Below are positions 31,286 through 41,069 of a DNA stretch of 64,000 nucleotides, piece by piece. The stretch comes from Psychrobacter immobilis (lineage in GTDB: Bacteria > Pseudomonadota > Gammaproteobacteria > Pseudomonadales > Moraxellaceae). The translations under genes were made by a program, and so were the position numbers. The notes under the pieces are model-generated. The model saw only the letters and a program-made list of their open reading frames with translations, ran no database searches and had not been told where the DNA came from. Position 1 is the stretch's first letter, and each line of letters starts with the position of its first letter. The DNA lies in the NCBI RefSeq assembly GCF_904846175.1, contig NZ_CAJGZM010000006.1, forward strand, positions 62,001 to 126,000, written 5' to 3'.

Positions 31286-32602
31286 ATGACAATATCCAAC
31301 CTCTCAACGAGTAATTTCTCAACAAACGACTTCGACCAGCAACACCTTTGGCATCCTTATGCCAGCTTGCCACCCACCTATCCAAATATTGTTATTGACC
31401 ATGCTGAAGACATCTATATCGTTACCGAAGATGGCACGCGCCTGATTGATGGGATGTCGTCATGGTGGGCGAGTGTGCATGGTTATAATCATCCCAAGAT
31501 AAATGCGGCGATGATTGAACAGTTAGGTAAGATGGCGCATGTGATGTTTGGTGGTTTGACCCATCAGCCAGCGATAGATTTAGGCAAAAAACTGCTAGCT
31601 ATTGTACCTGCTGGACTCGATGCTATATTTTATGCTGACAGTGGCAGTATCGCGGTAGAAGTGGCACTAAAAATGGCACTGCAATATCAAATTGCCGCTA
31701 AGCGTCCGCAAAAATGTCAGTTTGCCTCAACGCACTCTGGTTATTATGGTGATACCTGGCACGCGATGAGTGTCTGCGATCCGCTTGCTGGCATGCATAG
31801 CCTTTATGGTAAGCAATTACCTTTGCAGCATTTTGTGCCTGCACCGCCGTTAGGGTTTGGGCGTCAGCTAAATCAAACTACACGTGATGAATTAACCGCA
31901 TTTTTTGCCAAACATAGCCATCAGCTTGCCGGATTTATCATTGAGCCGATTATTCAAGGTGCAGGTGGGATGCGCTTTTATAGTCCGGAATATCTACGAC
32001 TGTTGCGCCAATTGTGTGATGAGCATGACGTGCTGCTGATTGCGGATGAAATCGCTACTGGTTTTGGGCGTAGTGGCAAGTTATTTGCTTGTGAGCATGC
32101 CAATATTAGTCCAGATATTATGACTATTGGTAAAGCGCTGACCGGTGGCTATATGACTTTTTCCGCGACTTTATGTACGCGTACGATTGCTGATACCATT
32201 AGCCAAAGTAATTATCCGGCATTGATGCACGGTCCAACCTTTATGGGCAATCCGCTGGCATGTGCCGTTGCTTCTGCCTCGATTGATTTAATTCTGTCCT
32301 ACGATATCGAAGTCCGCACAGCAAATATGCAAGCTGTGATGGAACAACAGCTTGCGCCTGCAGCGACGTTAGCTGGCGTTAAAGAGATACGTTGTTTGGG
32401 CGCAGTGGCCGTCATTGAATTAGAGGCAGCCGTTGATATGCCGGTTTTCCAATCATTATTAATTGACAATGGCATTTGGGTGCGACCGTTTGGTAAATTG
32501 GTCTATATCATGCCACCTTATGTCATTACTGATGATGAGTTGGTGACGTTATGCCAAGCGTTATTAAAAGTGGTCAGTATTTATTTAACGCAAAAGGGTT
32601 AA
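31286..32602 (+). CDS. bioA: Adenosylmethionine-8-amino-7-oxononanoate aminotransferase
   Basis: PLP enzyme converting KAPA to DAPA in biotin synthesis, using SAM as amino donor. WHPYASLPP near the start and GMSSWWASVHGYNHP are typical of BioA, LIADEIATGFGRSG (about residues 250-264) holds the PLP aspartate, and K283 in GKALTGG is the Schiff-base lysine. The 438 residues match the family. No strong ribosome binding site precedes it, so translation may be coupled to yfhL. It overlaps the start of bioD. Confidence 0.93.
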   Translation: MTISNLSTSNFSTNDFDQQHLWHPYASLPPTYPNIVIDHAEDIYIVTEDGTRLIDGMSSWWASVHGYNHPKINAAMIEQLGKMAHVMFGGLTHQPAIDLGKKLLAIVPAGLDAIFYADSGSIAVEVALKMALQYQIAAKRPQKCQFASTHSGYYGDTWHAMSVCDPLAGMHSLYGKQLPLQHFVPAPPLGFGRQLNQTTRDELTAFFAKHSHQLAGFIIEPIIQGAGGMRFYSPEYLRLLRQLCDEHDVLLIADEIATGFGRSGKLFACEHANISPDIMTIGKALTGGYMTFSATLCTRTIADTISQSNYPALMHGPTFMGNPLACAVASASIDLILSYDIEVRTANMQAVMEQQLAPAATLAGVKEIRCLGAVAVIELEAAVDMPVFQSLLIDNGIWVRPFGKLVYIMPPYVITDDELVTLCQALLKVVSIYLTQKG

Positions 32603-32604
32603 TG

Positions 32605-33324
32605 ATGAGCGTACTCTTTATTTCAGGCATTGATACCGATATTGGCAAAACGTACGCCACCGGCATGATAGCAAAAGCTCTGATGCAACAAGGTGTTAAT
32701 GTCATTACCCAAAAATTGGTGCAGACTGGTGTCGCAATAAATCCAGATAACGGTGAAATGAATATTGCCGATGATATTATCACTCATCGTCAGCTGATGG
32801 GAATTGCACTACAGCCTTGCGATATTGATAGCACTACTTGCCCGTATCGTTATAAAAAGCCTGCGTCGCCGCATTTGGCAGTGAGACTTGCCAACACCGT
32901 TTTAGACCCTGAAACAATCACCAAATCTACGCAGCAATTGCAAGCAAACTACGATGTTGTGCTATTAGAAGGCGCAGGTGGATTGCTGGTGCCCATAACC
33001 GAGCAGCTATTGACCTTAGATTATATTGTGACTCAAGGTTATCCGGTCATTTTAGTCACATCAGGTCGGCTTGGTAGCATTAATCATACCTTGCTTAGCT
33101 TGGAAGCAATCCGAGCGCGCGGTTTAACGATGCATAGCGTGATTTACAATCATATTCATGATACTGCTGGTAATACCGATACTGATATTACTAATAGCAG
33201 CATTGATTATTTAAAAAACTATCTGGCGCAAAACTATCCAAATGCCAATTGGTTACAGCTGCCATACCAAGATAAAGACCAGAAAAATAACAATGATTTA
33301 ATATTGCCGCTGAACTTTATTTAA
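32605..33324 (+). CDS. bioD: Dethiobiotin synthetase
   Basis: ATP-dependent ring closure of DAPA with CO2 to dethiobiotin. The P-loop is SGIDTDIGKT near residues 7-16; VVLLEGAGGLLVPI near 116-130 is the family's GAGG motif. AAAAGGG lies six bases before ATG 32605; an overlapping start at 32602 (TAATG with the bioA stop) is also possible, and the choice changes one residue. At 239 aa it is normal. bioF, bioC and bioB are not in the window, so the biotin genes are split. Confidence 0.92.
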   Translation: MSVLFISGIDTDIGKTYATGMIAKALMQQGVNVITQKLVQTGVAINPDNGEMNIADDIITHRQLMGIALQPCDIDSTTCPYRYKKPASPHLAVRLANTVLDPETITKSTQQLQANYDVVLLEGAGGLLVPITEQLLTLDYIVTQGYPVILVTSGRLGSINHTLLSLEAIRARGLTMHSVIYNHIHDTAGNTDTDITNSSIDYLKNYLAQNYPNANWLQLPYQDKDQKNNNDLILPLNFI

Positions 33325-33395
33325 ATTATTATTTGAATTATTTAGTGTAAAATCAAAATAAGCACAAAAGACATTCCCACGCAGCCTTTAGATTT

Positions 33396-33403
33396 GCTAT
33401 ACT
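33396..33403 (+). promoter_or_regulatory. Extended -10 promoter of rnpB
   Basis: TGCTATAC followed by T (TATACT at 33398-33403 with upstream TG) lies just 7 bp before the predicted 5' end of the RNase P RNA. A weak -35 (TTCCCA, 33374-33379) is spaced 18 bp upstream. Confidence 0.65.
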
Positions 33404-33410
33404 AGCGCGC

Positions 33411-33775
<365 letters not shown>

Positions 33776-33911
33776 TTTTTATTGTTCGTTTTTATCGTTA
33801 GTATTATGCATATTTGCTATTAATTTGAATAAAATTCCTATTTTTTGCAAATAAACGATAATTAGGGGTTGACGATAGTCATCTCTATCGGTATTATACC
33901 GAGCCTTAAAT

Positions 33912-33988
33912 GGCGATGTAGCTCAGCTGGTTAGAGCGCATGACTCATAATCGTGAGGTCAAGAGTTCAAGTCTCTTCATCGCCACCA
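33912..33988 (+). tRNA. Elongator tRNA-Met (anticodon CAT)
   Basis: A 77-nt cloverleaf with acceptor GGCGATG/CATCGCC, D arm with CAGCTGGTTAGAG, anticodon CAT at 33946-33948 in loop CTCATAA, T arm AAGAG-TTCAAGT-CTCTT and encoded CCA. It closely resembles E. coli elongator tRNA-Met. It lacks the unpaired first base and GGG/CCC anticodon stem of initiators. A CAT-anticodon tRNA-Ile2 is the alternative. Confidence 0.93.
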
Positions 33989-34019
33989 TTTATTGCAAGA
34001 CTAGCAGTATTAAAAAATG

Positions 34020-34048
34020 CCAATCATTCTGTGATTGGTTTTTTTTTG
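34020..34048 (+). terminator. Intrinsic terminator after tRNA-Met
   Basis: CCAATCA (34020-34026) pairs with TGATTGG (34032-34038), followed by nine T residues. It is 31 bp after the tRNA 3' end. Confidence 0.88.
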
Positions 34049-34231
34049 CCTGATTTTTGCCAAGTAGCGTCTAGCTCAGCGGCTTTATCTAGCTTCTCAG
34101 TGAGCAAAGATTTTTGTATTTTCAGAGTAGCTGATTGCCATCATGTATCACGCAACATCTTGCTAATAAAATCGCCTTACTTTACAGTGGAAAACTGCTA
34201 GAATACCCTCACATGCCTGCGCGTATTAATC

Positions 34232-34350
34232 ACTAACCAATTGAGTTAGTCAGTAGTAATAAGCGCCATGAGCTTTTACCTTAGATATGATAGTTTACTT
34301 ACTCATTACGACAGTATTGGCGTATTGGCTGATACCGTAATATGAGTAAG
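34232..34350 (+). promoter_or_regulatory. lepA upstream region with dyad, candidate -10 and leader hairpin
   Basis: The spacer between the tRNA and lepA has no gene. It holds a 6-bp dyad ACTAAC/GTTAGT (34232-34250), a possible -10 TATGAT (34286-34291) without a clear -35, and a long imperfect hairpin with arms CTTACTCATTACG (34298-34310) and CGTAATATGAGTAAG (34336-34350), enclosing a tandem GTATTGGC doublet at 34313-34328. If the -10 is real, the hairpin would form the very 5' end of the lepA mRNA. Confidence 0.45.
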
Positions 34351-34419
34351 CATTTTATTGATTCTATCTAACAGCATTTATTTTCGTTATTCAATCCTCC
34401 ATTATTTAGTAGGCGCTTT

Positions 34420-36216
34420 GTGACTGCATTAGCCAATATTCGTAACTTTTCTATTATTGCCCACATTGATCACGGCAAGTCGACTCTTGCCGATCGTTTT
34501 ATTCAGATGTGCGGTGCGCTGCAAGATCGTGAAATGCAGGCGCAGGTCCTCGATTCTATGGACATTGAGCGTGAGCGCGGCATCACTATTAAAGCCCAGT
34601 CCGTGACCTTGTTTTACGACCATCCTAACGGTGAGCGTTATCAGCTGAATTTTATTGATACCCCTGGTCACGTCGACTTCTCCTACGAAGTATCACGTTC
34701 ATTAGCCGCTTGTGAAGGCGCGCTATTGGTCGTTGATGCTGCGCAAGGCGTAGAGGCGCAATCGGTTGCAAACTGCTATACCGCGGTTGACCAAGGCTTA
34801 GAGGTGATGGCAGTCTTAAATAAGATTGACTTGCCACAAGTTGAGCCTGAGCGTGTGATTCAAGAGATTGAAGACATCATTGGCATTGATGCCGTTGATG
34901 CACCACGTGTATCAGCCAAGTCTGGTCTTGGCGTCGATAAGCTGCTAGAAGCCTTGGTCGAGTTTATTCCTGCGCCAACTGGCGATCGTGAGGCGCCGCT
35001 ACAAGCATTGATTATCGACTCATGGTTTGACAGTTATTTAGGCGTGGTTTCGCTCGTACGTGTGCGTGAAGGAACGGTCAAAAAAGGCGATAAAATTTAT
35101 ATCTTATCGACCAAGGAAGCGCATTTGGTCAGCTCGATTGGTGTCTTTACTCCAAAGCCTTTAGATACGGGGATTTTAGAAGCCGGTGAAGTTGGCTTTA
35201 TCATTGCTGGTATCAAAGACATCGCAGGCGCTCCCGTGGGTGATACAATTACCCATTCCAAGACCCCTGACGTTGATCGTATTCCGGGTTTTAAACAGAT
35301 TACCCCGCAGGTGTATTCTGGCATGTTCCCAGTTGACTCTACCGATTTTGAAAAATTTCGTGAAGCGCTGCAAAAACTACAGATTAACGATGCCTCATTA
35401 TTTTTTGAGCCTGACACCTCTGATGCGCTTGGTTTTGGTTTCCGCTGCGGCTTCTTAGGTATGCTGCATATGGAGATTATCCAAGAGCGCTTAGAGCGCG
35501 AATATGACTTGGATTTAATCACCACGGCGCCATCGGTTATCTATGAGATTGAAAAGAAGAACGGTGAAGTGATTTATGTTGATAATCCATCAAGATTGCC
35601 TGAGCCAAATAATATCGAAGAATTCCGTGAGCCGATTGCGCGCTGTCAGATTTTAGTACCGCAAGATTACTTGGGTAACGTGATGACGCTTTGCATTGAG
35701 CGCCGCGGTGTACAGGTCGATATGCGCTTTATGGGTCGTCAAGTGCAGCTGATTTTTGATATTCCGATGGGCGAGGTGGTCATGGACTTCTTTGACCGTC
35801 TAAAATCCGTCTCGCGCGGATTTGCGTCGCTGGATTACAACTTTGAGCGTTATCAAGTAGATAAATTGGTAAAAGTTGACGTGCTGATTAATGGCGAGAA
35901 AGTCGATGCGTTAGCCATGATTGTGCATCAAGACCAAGCGCGCTATCGTGGTAATGCATTGGTTGGTAAAATGAAAGAGCTGATTCCGCGTCAGATGTTT
36001 GATGTAGCGATTCAGGCCGCGATTGGTAGCCAGATTATCGGCCGCAGTACCGTGAAAGCCATGCGTAAAGACGTACTAGCCAAATGTTATGGTGGCGACG
36101 TTTCGCGTAAGAAAAAGCTGCTCTCAAAACAGAAAGCCGGTAAAAAACGTATGAAGCAAGTCGGTAATGTGGAAATTCCACAAGAAGCCTTCCTAGCTGT
36201 TTTGCAAGTTGAATAA
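34420..36216 (+). CDS. lepA: Elongation factor 4 (LepA), translational GTPase
   Basis: Ribosome-bound GTPase that acts on back-translocation and initiation. G1 [10 protein letters not shown] is near residues 14-23, G3 DTPGHVDF near 78-85 and G4 NKID near 132-135, followed by the domain II, III and V regions and the lysine-rich LepA C-terminal domain ([17 protein letters not shown] near 570-586). 598 residues, normal length. The start is GTG; no better ATG is nearby. It begins the lepA-lepB-DUF4845-rnc-era-recO-pdxJ cluster. Confidence 0.96.
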   Translation: MTALANIRNFSIIAHIDHGKSTLADRFIQMCGALQDREMQAQVLDSMDIERERGITIKAQSVTLFYDHPNGERYQLNFIDTPGHVDFSYEVSRSLAACEGALLVVDAAQGVEAQSVANCYTAVDQGLEVMAVLNKIDLPQVEPERVIQEIEDIIGIDAVDAPRVSAKSGLGVDKLLEALVEFIPAPTGDREAPLQALIIDSWFDSYLGVVSLVRVREGTVKKGDKIYILSTKEAHLVSSIGVFTPKPLDTGILEAGEVGFIIAGIKDIAGAPVGDTITHSKTPDVDRIPGFKQITPQVYSGMFPVDSTDFEKFREALQKLQINDASLFFEPDTSDALGFGFRCGFLGMLHMEIIQERLEREYDLDLITTAPSVIYEIEKKNGEVIYVDNPSRLPEPNNIEEFREPIARCQILVPQDYLGNVMTLCIERRGVQVDMRFMGRQVQLIFDIPMGEVVMDFFDRLKSVSRGFASLDYNFERYQVDKLVKVDVLINGEKVDALAMIVHQDQARYRGNALVGKMKELIPRQMFDVAIQAAIGSQIIGRSTVKAMRKDVLAKCYGGDVSRKKKLLSKQKAGKKRMKQVGNVEIPQEAFLAVLQVE

Positions 36217-36323
36217 ATCACCGATAAATGACCAAACGTCATCTGTCTTAATATCTTTTTTAATAGCTCATTTATGAATAATAAAGACTGGCAGATAAGT
36301 AGCTCGCTAATAGGCAAATAAGT

Positions 36324-37226
36324 ATGGATTTTGATTTTAATTTGATTCTAGTACCCTTAACCATTGGTTTAGGTATTATTTGGCTATTAGATAAGCTGAC
36401 GCTGAAACAACGTAAAACACGAGGTCGCGGTAAAGAAAGCTTGTTGGTGCGCTGGGCCTATGACTTTTTTCCTGTACTAGCCGTGGTGTTGATTGTGCGC
36501 TCGTTCTTGATTGAGCCGTTTAATATCCCCTCATCGTCTATGGTACCGACTCTATATACTGGCGACTTTATCGCGGTCAATAAATACGCTTATGGTGTGC
36601 GTCTGCCGCTCACTTATAATAAAGTACTTGATACAGGCGCGCCTGAGCATGGCGATGTGGTGGTTTTTCGTTACCCTGAAAATCCAAGTATTTATTATAT
36701 CAAGCGCGTCATTGGTCTACCGGGTGATACCGTGAGTTATAACAAGGGTACGCTCGCGATTAATGACAAACCAGTTCCTACCAAGGCGGTAAATTTTGAC
36801 GCCGATGCTGAACTGACCTCACAGTTATATCCTGCAGGACAAGTTGCGCCAGGGCAAGTCTTGACTGAAGACAATGCTATACAAATGGGTCAACAGGAAG
36901 AAAACGCTGCGCAGTATTTTGAAGAGACTCAAGGCGACAACAAACACTTGGTGCGCTACTTACCTAATATGAATAGTTCGCAATATGCGCCATTTTTACA
37001 GCAAGAGTCACCAGAAGTGGTCAACTCTGAAGGAACAGAATGGCGTATCAGTGTCCCAGAAGGTCACTACTTTGTGATGGGTGATAACCGTGATCGCAGT
37101 GCTGACGGGCGTTTTTGGGGCTTCGTTCCTGATGACAATTTAGCCGGTAAAGCGGTCTATATTTGGATGCATAAGCCGCCTGGTCTTAATTTACCAACCT
37201 TTAAACGTAATGGCAGTATTGACTGA
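36324..37226 (+). CDS. lepB: Signal peptidase I
   Basis: Inner-membrane serine protease that removes signal peptides from exported proteins. Two N-terminal transmembrane segments (about 6-23 and 45-63) precede the catalytic Ser72 in PSSSMVPTL and Lys127 in YYIKRVIGLPGD; the GDNRDRSADGRFWGFV box is near 254-269. At 300 aa it is typical. It follows lepA by 107 bp, a conserved pairing. Confidence 0.95.
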   Translation: MDFDFNLILVPLTIGLGIIWLLDKLTLKQRKTRGRGKESLLVRWAYDFFPVLAVVLIVRSFLIEPFNIPSSSMVPTLYTGDFIAVNKYAYGVRLPLTYNKVLDTGAPEHGDVVVFRYPENPSIYYIKRVIGLPGDTVSYNKGTLAINDKPVPTKAVNFDADAELTSQLYPAGQVAPGQVLTEDNAIQMGQQEENAAQYFEETQGDNKHLVRYLPNMNSSQYAPFLQQESPEVVNSEGTEWRISVPEGHYFVMGDNRDRSADGRFWGFVPDDNLAGKAVYIWMHKPPGLNLPTFKRNGSID

Positions 37227-37410
37227 TATCATCGCTGCGCTAAAGATTGATTTACCGATAATAGTTTGTGCTAATATTATAGCTATCTAATAAACTGCTG
37301 AATGACTTAAAAATATCAACTATTAAGCAATGATATTAATAATATGGCTTTAATAGTATGGCGGTTTACCTATAGCAACTTAAGCAAGTTACCCTTTGAG
37401 AGGTATTATA

Positions 37411-37803
37411 GTGCAACAATTATCAGGTTTGTCTTCGCAGCGCGGTGCTAGTGTGACTAGTATCGTTTTTATCATTATCGTTTTGGGTGTGGCTGCTAAA
37501 TTGATTGTCGCTATCGTACCGGCGCAGATTGGTGATTATCAGCTAACTAAAACGTTAAGTGCGCAGCTTAAAGAATCCAATGCTAATAAAGAAACGGCTA
37601 AACAGTTTGTTGAACGTGTCAATAAGCAGCTTTCTATTAATGCTGATTATGATACTAAAGCAGAAGAGGTTTTTACCTTTACTGATAAGAAAACAGGTCA
37701 GCTTGCTATTCATAAGGAATATGCAGTAACCAATAATCTTTTTGGTAATATCGATATTGTTAATCGCTTCGAAGGCGATATTGATGCAACCACAGCCGAA
37801 TAA
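37411..37803 (+). CDS. DUF4845 small membrane protein
   Basis: A 130-residue protein of the DUF4845 family that conservatively sits between lepB and rnc. It has one N-terminal transmembrane helix (about residues 13-37, SIVFIIIVLGVAAKLIVAIVP) and a periplasmic domain with VNKQLSINADYD. The GTG at 37411 is chosen because GAGAGG (37398-37403) is well placed for it; the TTG at 37396 overlaps that site and is rejected. The specific role is unknown; membrane topology and neighbours suggest a link to LepB. Confidence 0.8.
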   Translation: MQQLSGLSSQRGASVTSIVFIIIVLGVAAKLIVAIVPAQIGDYQLTKTLSAQLKESNANKETAKQFVERVNKQLSINADYDTKAEEVFTFTDKKTGQLAIHKEYAVTNNLFGNIDIVNRFEGDIDATTAE

Positions 37804-37946
37804 TCTTTACTCTACATTATAGAAAAGTGAATATTCATGATTGATATTTACTTTTCTAAGAAATTTAAAAGATTCTAACGCACCAAAAGTTAGCCATATT
37901 CATTAATGCAAAAAAATGCAACAAAAGGGATAATCACAAACCACGC

Positions 37947-38744
37947 ATGAAACCAACTTCGCAGTATCCTCAGGCGGTTCCTAATCACCAAAAAAGTAGC
38001 ATGTCTGATGACACGCTTATTATTAGCTCAGAATTTATTCAACGCTTAGCGATATTGACGCGCAAGTTGGGTTATGTGTTTAATGATTTGAGTTTGCCTA
38101 AGCTGGCGCTCACCCATCGCTCGTTTGATAGTAAGAAAAACTATGAACGTTTAGAGTTTTTGGGCGATGCGCTACTAGGTATGATAGTCGGTGAAGCTTT
38201 ATATCATCGTTATCCGACGCAAAATGAAGGTCGTCTGACCCGGATGCGCGCAACTTTAGTCCGCCAAGAATCACTGGTCATTATTGCGCAAAACCTAGAG
38301 CTATCTAACCAATTGATATTGGGCGTTGGCGAGCGTAAAGGTGGCGGGCGCAATCGTGCTTCTATCTTAGCGGATGCCGTAGAGTCATTGATTGGGGCGA
38401 TTTATCTAGACAGCCAAGACATGGATATCACCCGTGACTGTGTGCTTTCTTGGTACGGTGACCTTATTGATAATGTGAATGATCAAAAAGCGCTAAAAGA
38501 CGCCAAAAGCCGCTTACAAGAATGGTTGCAATCTAAGCAGTTTGATTTGCCGCATTATGAGCTGATGGAAACCCGCGGCAACGCCCCGCATCAAATTTTT
38601 GTAGTGCGCTGTCAGGTAAATATTAATAACTGTCCTGACATTACCGAATCGGGTGAAAGCCGCCGGATTGCTGAGCAAAAAGCGGCAGAGCTGATGATTA
38701 ATCAGTTGCATAAATTGCCAGGTCAGCCTAAAAAACGCTCATAG
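37947..38744 (+). CDS. rnc: Ribonuclease III
   Basis: Double-strand RNA endonuclease that processes rRNA precursors. The RNase III signature NYERLEFLGDALL lies near residues 64-76 with the metal-binding acidic residues, DAVESLIGAIYLD near 146-158 is the second acidic motif, and a C-terminal double-strand RNA-binding domain spans about 185-260. The 265 residues exceed the usual 225 because of an N-terminal extension; an internal ATG at 38001 would shorten it by 18 but also lacks a good ribosome binding site. Confidence 0.93.
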   Translation: MKPTSQYPQAVPNHQKSSMSDDTLIISSEFIQRLAILTRKLGYVFNDLSLPKLALTHRSFDSKKNYERLEFLGDALLGMIVGEALYHRYPTQNEGRLTRMRATLVRQESLVIIAQNLELSNQLILGVGERKGGGRNRASILADAVESLIGAIYLDSQDMDITRDCVLSWYGDLIDNVNDQKALKDAKSRLQEWLQSKQFDLPHYELMETRGNAPHQIFVVRCQVNINNCPDITESGESRRIAEQKAAELMINQLHKLPGQPKKRS

Positions 38745-38803
38745 CTCATTTTTCAAACGTGTTTTATAGCGCTTTTTTAAAGTTCGTTTATTGAAATGTT
38801 CAG

Positions 38804-38835
38804 TTTTCTAAGTACTAATTTTTCTAAGTGCTAAT
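38804..38835 (+). repeat. Tandem 16-bp repeat in the rnc-era spacer
   Basis: TTTTCTAAGTACTAAT (38804-38819) is followed directly by TTTTCTAAGTGCTAAT (38820-38835), 15 of 16 identical, then a decayed start of a third copy (TTTTCG). It lies about 130 bp before the era ATG. Confidence 0.85.
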
Positions 38836-38897
38836 TTTTCGATTGTTTCAATAAACGATTATTCGAAATACCAAATATTCTTAATATGATCAGATTT

Positions 38898-38932
38898 ATG
38901 CCACTTTCCTTCAAACGACTAATAAGTGGCAT
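38898..38932 (+). promoter_or_regulatory. Perfect 9-bp inverted repeat ahead of era
   Basis: ATGCCACTT (38898-38906) and AAGTGGCAT (38924-38932) are perfect complements with a 17-nt loop, 30 bp before the era start codon. They could form an mRNA hairpin close to the ribosome binding site or an operator dyad. No T-run follows. Confidence 0.45.
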
Positions 38933-38962
38933 GACTGATGACAACCTCCATAGGATTAACCC

Positions 38963-40141
38963 ATGAGCAATCACAACGACTTGCCATTAAATAATGAAGA
39001 TAATGCCAAAAATATGACCGAAAACACCAATACCAGCTCAACCCAAAATAATGTTGAAGCAAATGACGTTGAACAAAACCATGCTGAATTAAGTAATACT
39101 AGATTAAATGATGCTAAGTTAAATGTTGATAACACAGAAGATACTGCGTTACAGAATAACGCAATAGAAAATGACACGGCGATCGAAGAGTTCTTTTCAC
39201 CCAATAATAATGCACATATAGCTGATGGTTTTAAAACGGGTTATGTGGCCATTGTTGGTCGCCCAAATGTGGGTAAATCAACCTTGATGAACCACTTGTT
39301 GGGTCAAAAGCTATCTATCACCTCGCGTAAACCACAAACGACCCGCCATCGTATTCACGGTATTTTGTCTAACGATGAGATGCAAGCGGTGTTCGTCGAT
39401 ACCCCAGGTATTCATCGCAATGAAGTACGTGCTATCAATGAGCGCATGAATAAAGCCGCAGTATCTGCGTTGGTTGATGTTGATTTGGTCTTGTTTGTCG
39501 TTGATTCTGACCAATGGCGCGACGATGATTTGCTTGTTTTACAAAAGCTTGGCGATACCAATTTAACTGTGGTACTGGTTATTAATAAAGCCGATACTTT
39601 AAAAGATAAAGGTAGCGTATTGCCATTGATCGAAACCTTTAACGACAGTTTTGATTTTGCTGATATTGTCCCTGTTTCTGCTTTAAAGAATCAAAACTTA
39701 GATCGTTTGCAAGAAGTGATTGCCTCACATTTGCCAATCGCCGATCCTATCTACGATACCGAACAGATTACCGATCGCTCAGAGCGCTTTTTAGCCAGTG
39801 AAATTATCCGCGAAAAAATCATGCGTAGTGCAGGTGATGAAGTACCATACGATTTAACCGTACAGATTGATGGTTTTAAAGACGAAGCCGCGCATATAGA
39901 TCCAAAAACTGGTCGTCCCCGTAAAGCTTGCACCTTTATCGATGCGACCATTTATGTCGAGCGCAGTGGACAAAAAGCAATCGTGATTGGTGATAAAGGC
40001 CAGCGTATCAAACAAGTGGGCATGGATGCACGTAAAGATATGGAACAGCTGTTTGATAAGAAAATCATGTTAACGTTATGGGTAAAAGTGAAGCGTGGTT
40101 GGTCTGATGATGAGCGTGCTTTGACCAGTTTAGGATACTAA
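38963..40141 (+). CDS. era: GTPase Era with long polar N-terminal extension
   Basis: Essential GTPase that assists 16S rRNA and 30S maturation. G1 GRPNVGKST is at residues 99-107, G3 DTPGIH near 145-150, G4 NKAD near 209-212, and a C-terminal KH domain (about 290-390) includes the GDKGQRIKQVG RNA-binding loop. E. coli Era has its G1 at residue 15; here about 84 residues rich in Asn, Asp, Glu and Thr precede it. AGGAT at the start codon region supports the ATG, so the extension appears to be translated. The core is certain. Confidence 0.95.
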   Translation: MSNHNDLPLNNEDNAKNMTENTNTSSTQNNVEANDVEQNHAELSNTRLNDAKLNVDNTEDTALQNNAIENDTAIEEFFSPNNNAHIADGFKTGYVAIVGRPNVGKSTLMNHLLGQKLSITSRKPQTTRHRIHGILSNDEMQAVFVDTPGIHRNEVRAINERMNKAAVSALVDVDLVLFVVDSDQWRDDDLLVLQKLGDTNLTVVLVINKADTLKDKGSVLPLIETFNDSFDFADIVPVSALKNQNLDRLQEVIASHLPIADPIYDTEQITDRSERFLASEIIREKIMRSAGDEVPYDLTVQIDGFKDEAAHIDPKTGRPRKACTFIDATIYVERSGQKAIVIGDKGQRIKQVGMDARKDMEQLFDKKIMLTLWVKVKRGWSDDERALTSLGY

Positions 40142-40159
40142 GAGCGCTTTATCAGAAAT

Positions 40160-40191
40160 TGCATGGCGTCATCTATGTTTGTCGCCATGCA
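40160..40191 (+). terminator. Hairpin between era and recO
   Basis: TGCATGGCG (40160-40168) pairs with CGCCATGCA (40183-40191). There is only a weak T tail, so it may be a leaky terminator or an mRNA-stabilising structure inside the cluster. Confidence 0.4.
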
Positions 40192-40221
40192 TTTATATAA
40201 TTATTGCTGAGGTAATAATCC

Positions 40222-41004
40222 ATGCGTAACGAAGCGTTAATCGGTTATTTATTACATCAGCGTCCTTACCAAGAAAAGCGCGCCTTATACTATTTATTTT
40301 CTCAGCACCATGGTGTCATCCATGGGATTGGTAAAAAAGGCGCGCCGCTCTTTATGCCACTGCAACTTTTTGCAACTGGCAAACGCGATTTAAAAACATT
40401 CAGTCAGATTAATATTGCGCCATTAAGCTCAATTCAAGGTTCTGTAACACAAGATTTTTTAGCGCCAGAGGACAGTAACGCGAACCTAGCAGAAGCGTTG
40501 CACCACGAGAGTATTAGTGGGCAACATCAGTACGCTGGCCTTTACTTGAATGAGATATTATGGCGGCTACTACCTACTGAAGATCCTATGCCAGTATTAT
40601 GGCAACACTATCAAAACAGTCTACAGCAGCTTAAGCAGCCTTTAACTGCTGATGAGTTGCGTTTGTGTTTGCGCCAGTTTGAGACGGATCTATTTAATGA
40701 ACTGGGCTTTGCTTTAACGCTAAAACATGACAGCCTTGATCAGCCTATTGAGTCCGACTGCTCTTATCGCTTCTTACCTGATGTGGGCTTGGTACCGATT
40801 ATTCATAATGACGATAATAAAAATGCAATAGCGCAAACTATTTTCAAAGGTAGTGAAGTTCTAGTAATGGTAGAGCGGGGCATATCTATTGTCACTCTCA
40901 ATACTTGGTCGCGTTTGCATCGCCAACTGATTGATCATCTGCTTGATTATCAGCCATTACAAAGTCGCCTACTTTGGCAACAACAGCAGCGCTATCAATC
41001 CTAG
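40222..41004 (+). CDS. recO: DNA repair protein RecO
   Basis: Mediator that loads RecA onto SSB-coated DNA in the RecFOR pathway. The 260-residue protein has an N-terminal OB fold (ALIGYLLHQRPYQEKRALYYLFS near residues 4-26; RecO proteins begin similarly) and a helical C-terminal domain (YAGLYLNEILWRLLPTEDP near 105-123). The zinc-binding cysteines of some RecO proteins are absent, as in other gammaproteobacteria. Position between era and pdxJ is canonical. Confidence 0.9.
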   Translation: MRNEALIGYLLHQRPYQEKRALYYLFSQHHGVIHGIGKKGAPLFMPLQLFATGKRDLKTFSQINIAPLSSIQGSVTQDFLAPEDSNANLAEALHHESISGQHQYAGLYLNEILWRLLPTEDPMPVLWQHYQNSLQQLKQPLTADELRLCLRQFETDLFNELGFALTLKHDSLDQPIESDCSYRFLPDVGLVPIIHNDDNKNAIAQTIFKGSEVLVMVERGISIVTLNTWSRLHRQLIDHLLDYQPLQSRLLWQQQQRYQS

Positions 41005-41069
41005 TATTTATAAAGGCTTTATAAAGTAATACGCAGTAAATAATCTGGATATTATTGAAAGGATTTTTT

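Noticed and set aside
33953..34201. 82-residue frame starting inside the tRNA-Met
   Set aside because: It would begin within the tRNA and read through its terminator; no ribosome binding site or domain.
35097..35525. 142-residue minus-strand frame in lepA
   Set aside because: Antisense to highly conserved LepA domains with no start signal or recognisable motif.
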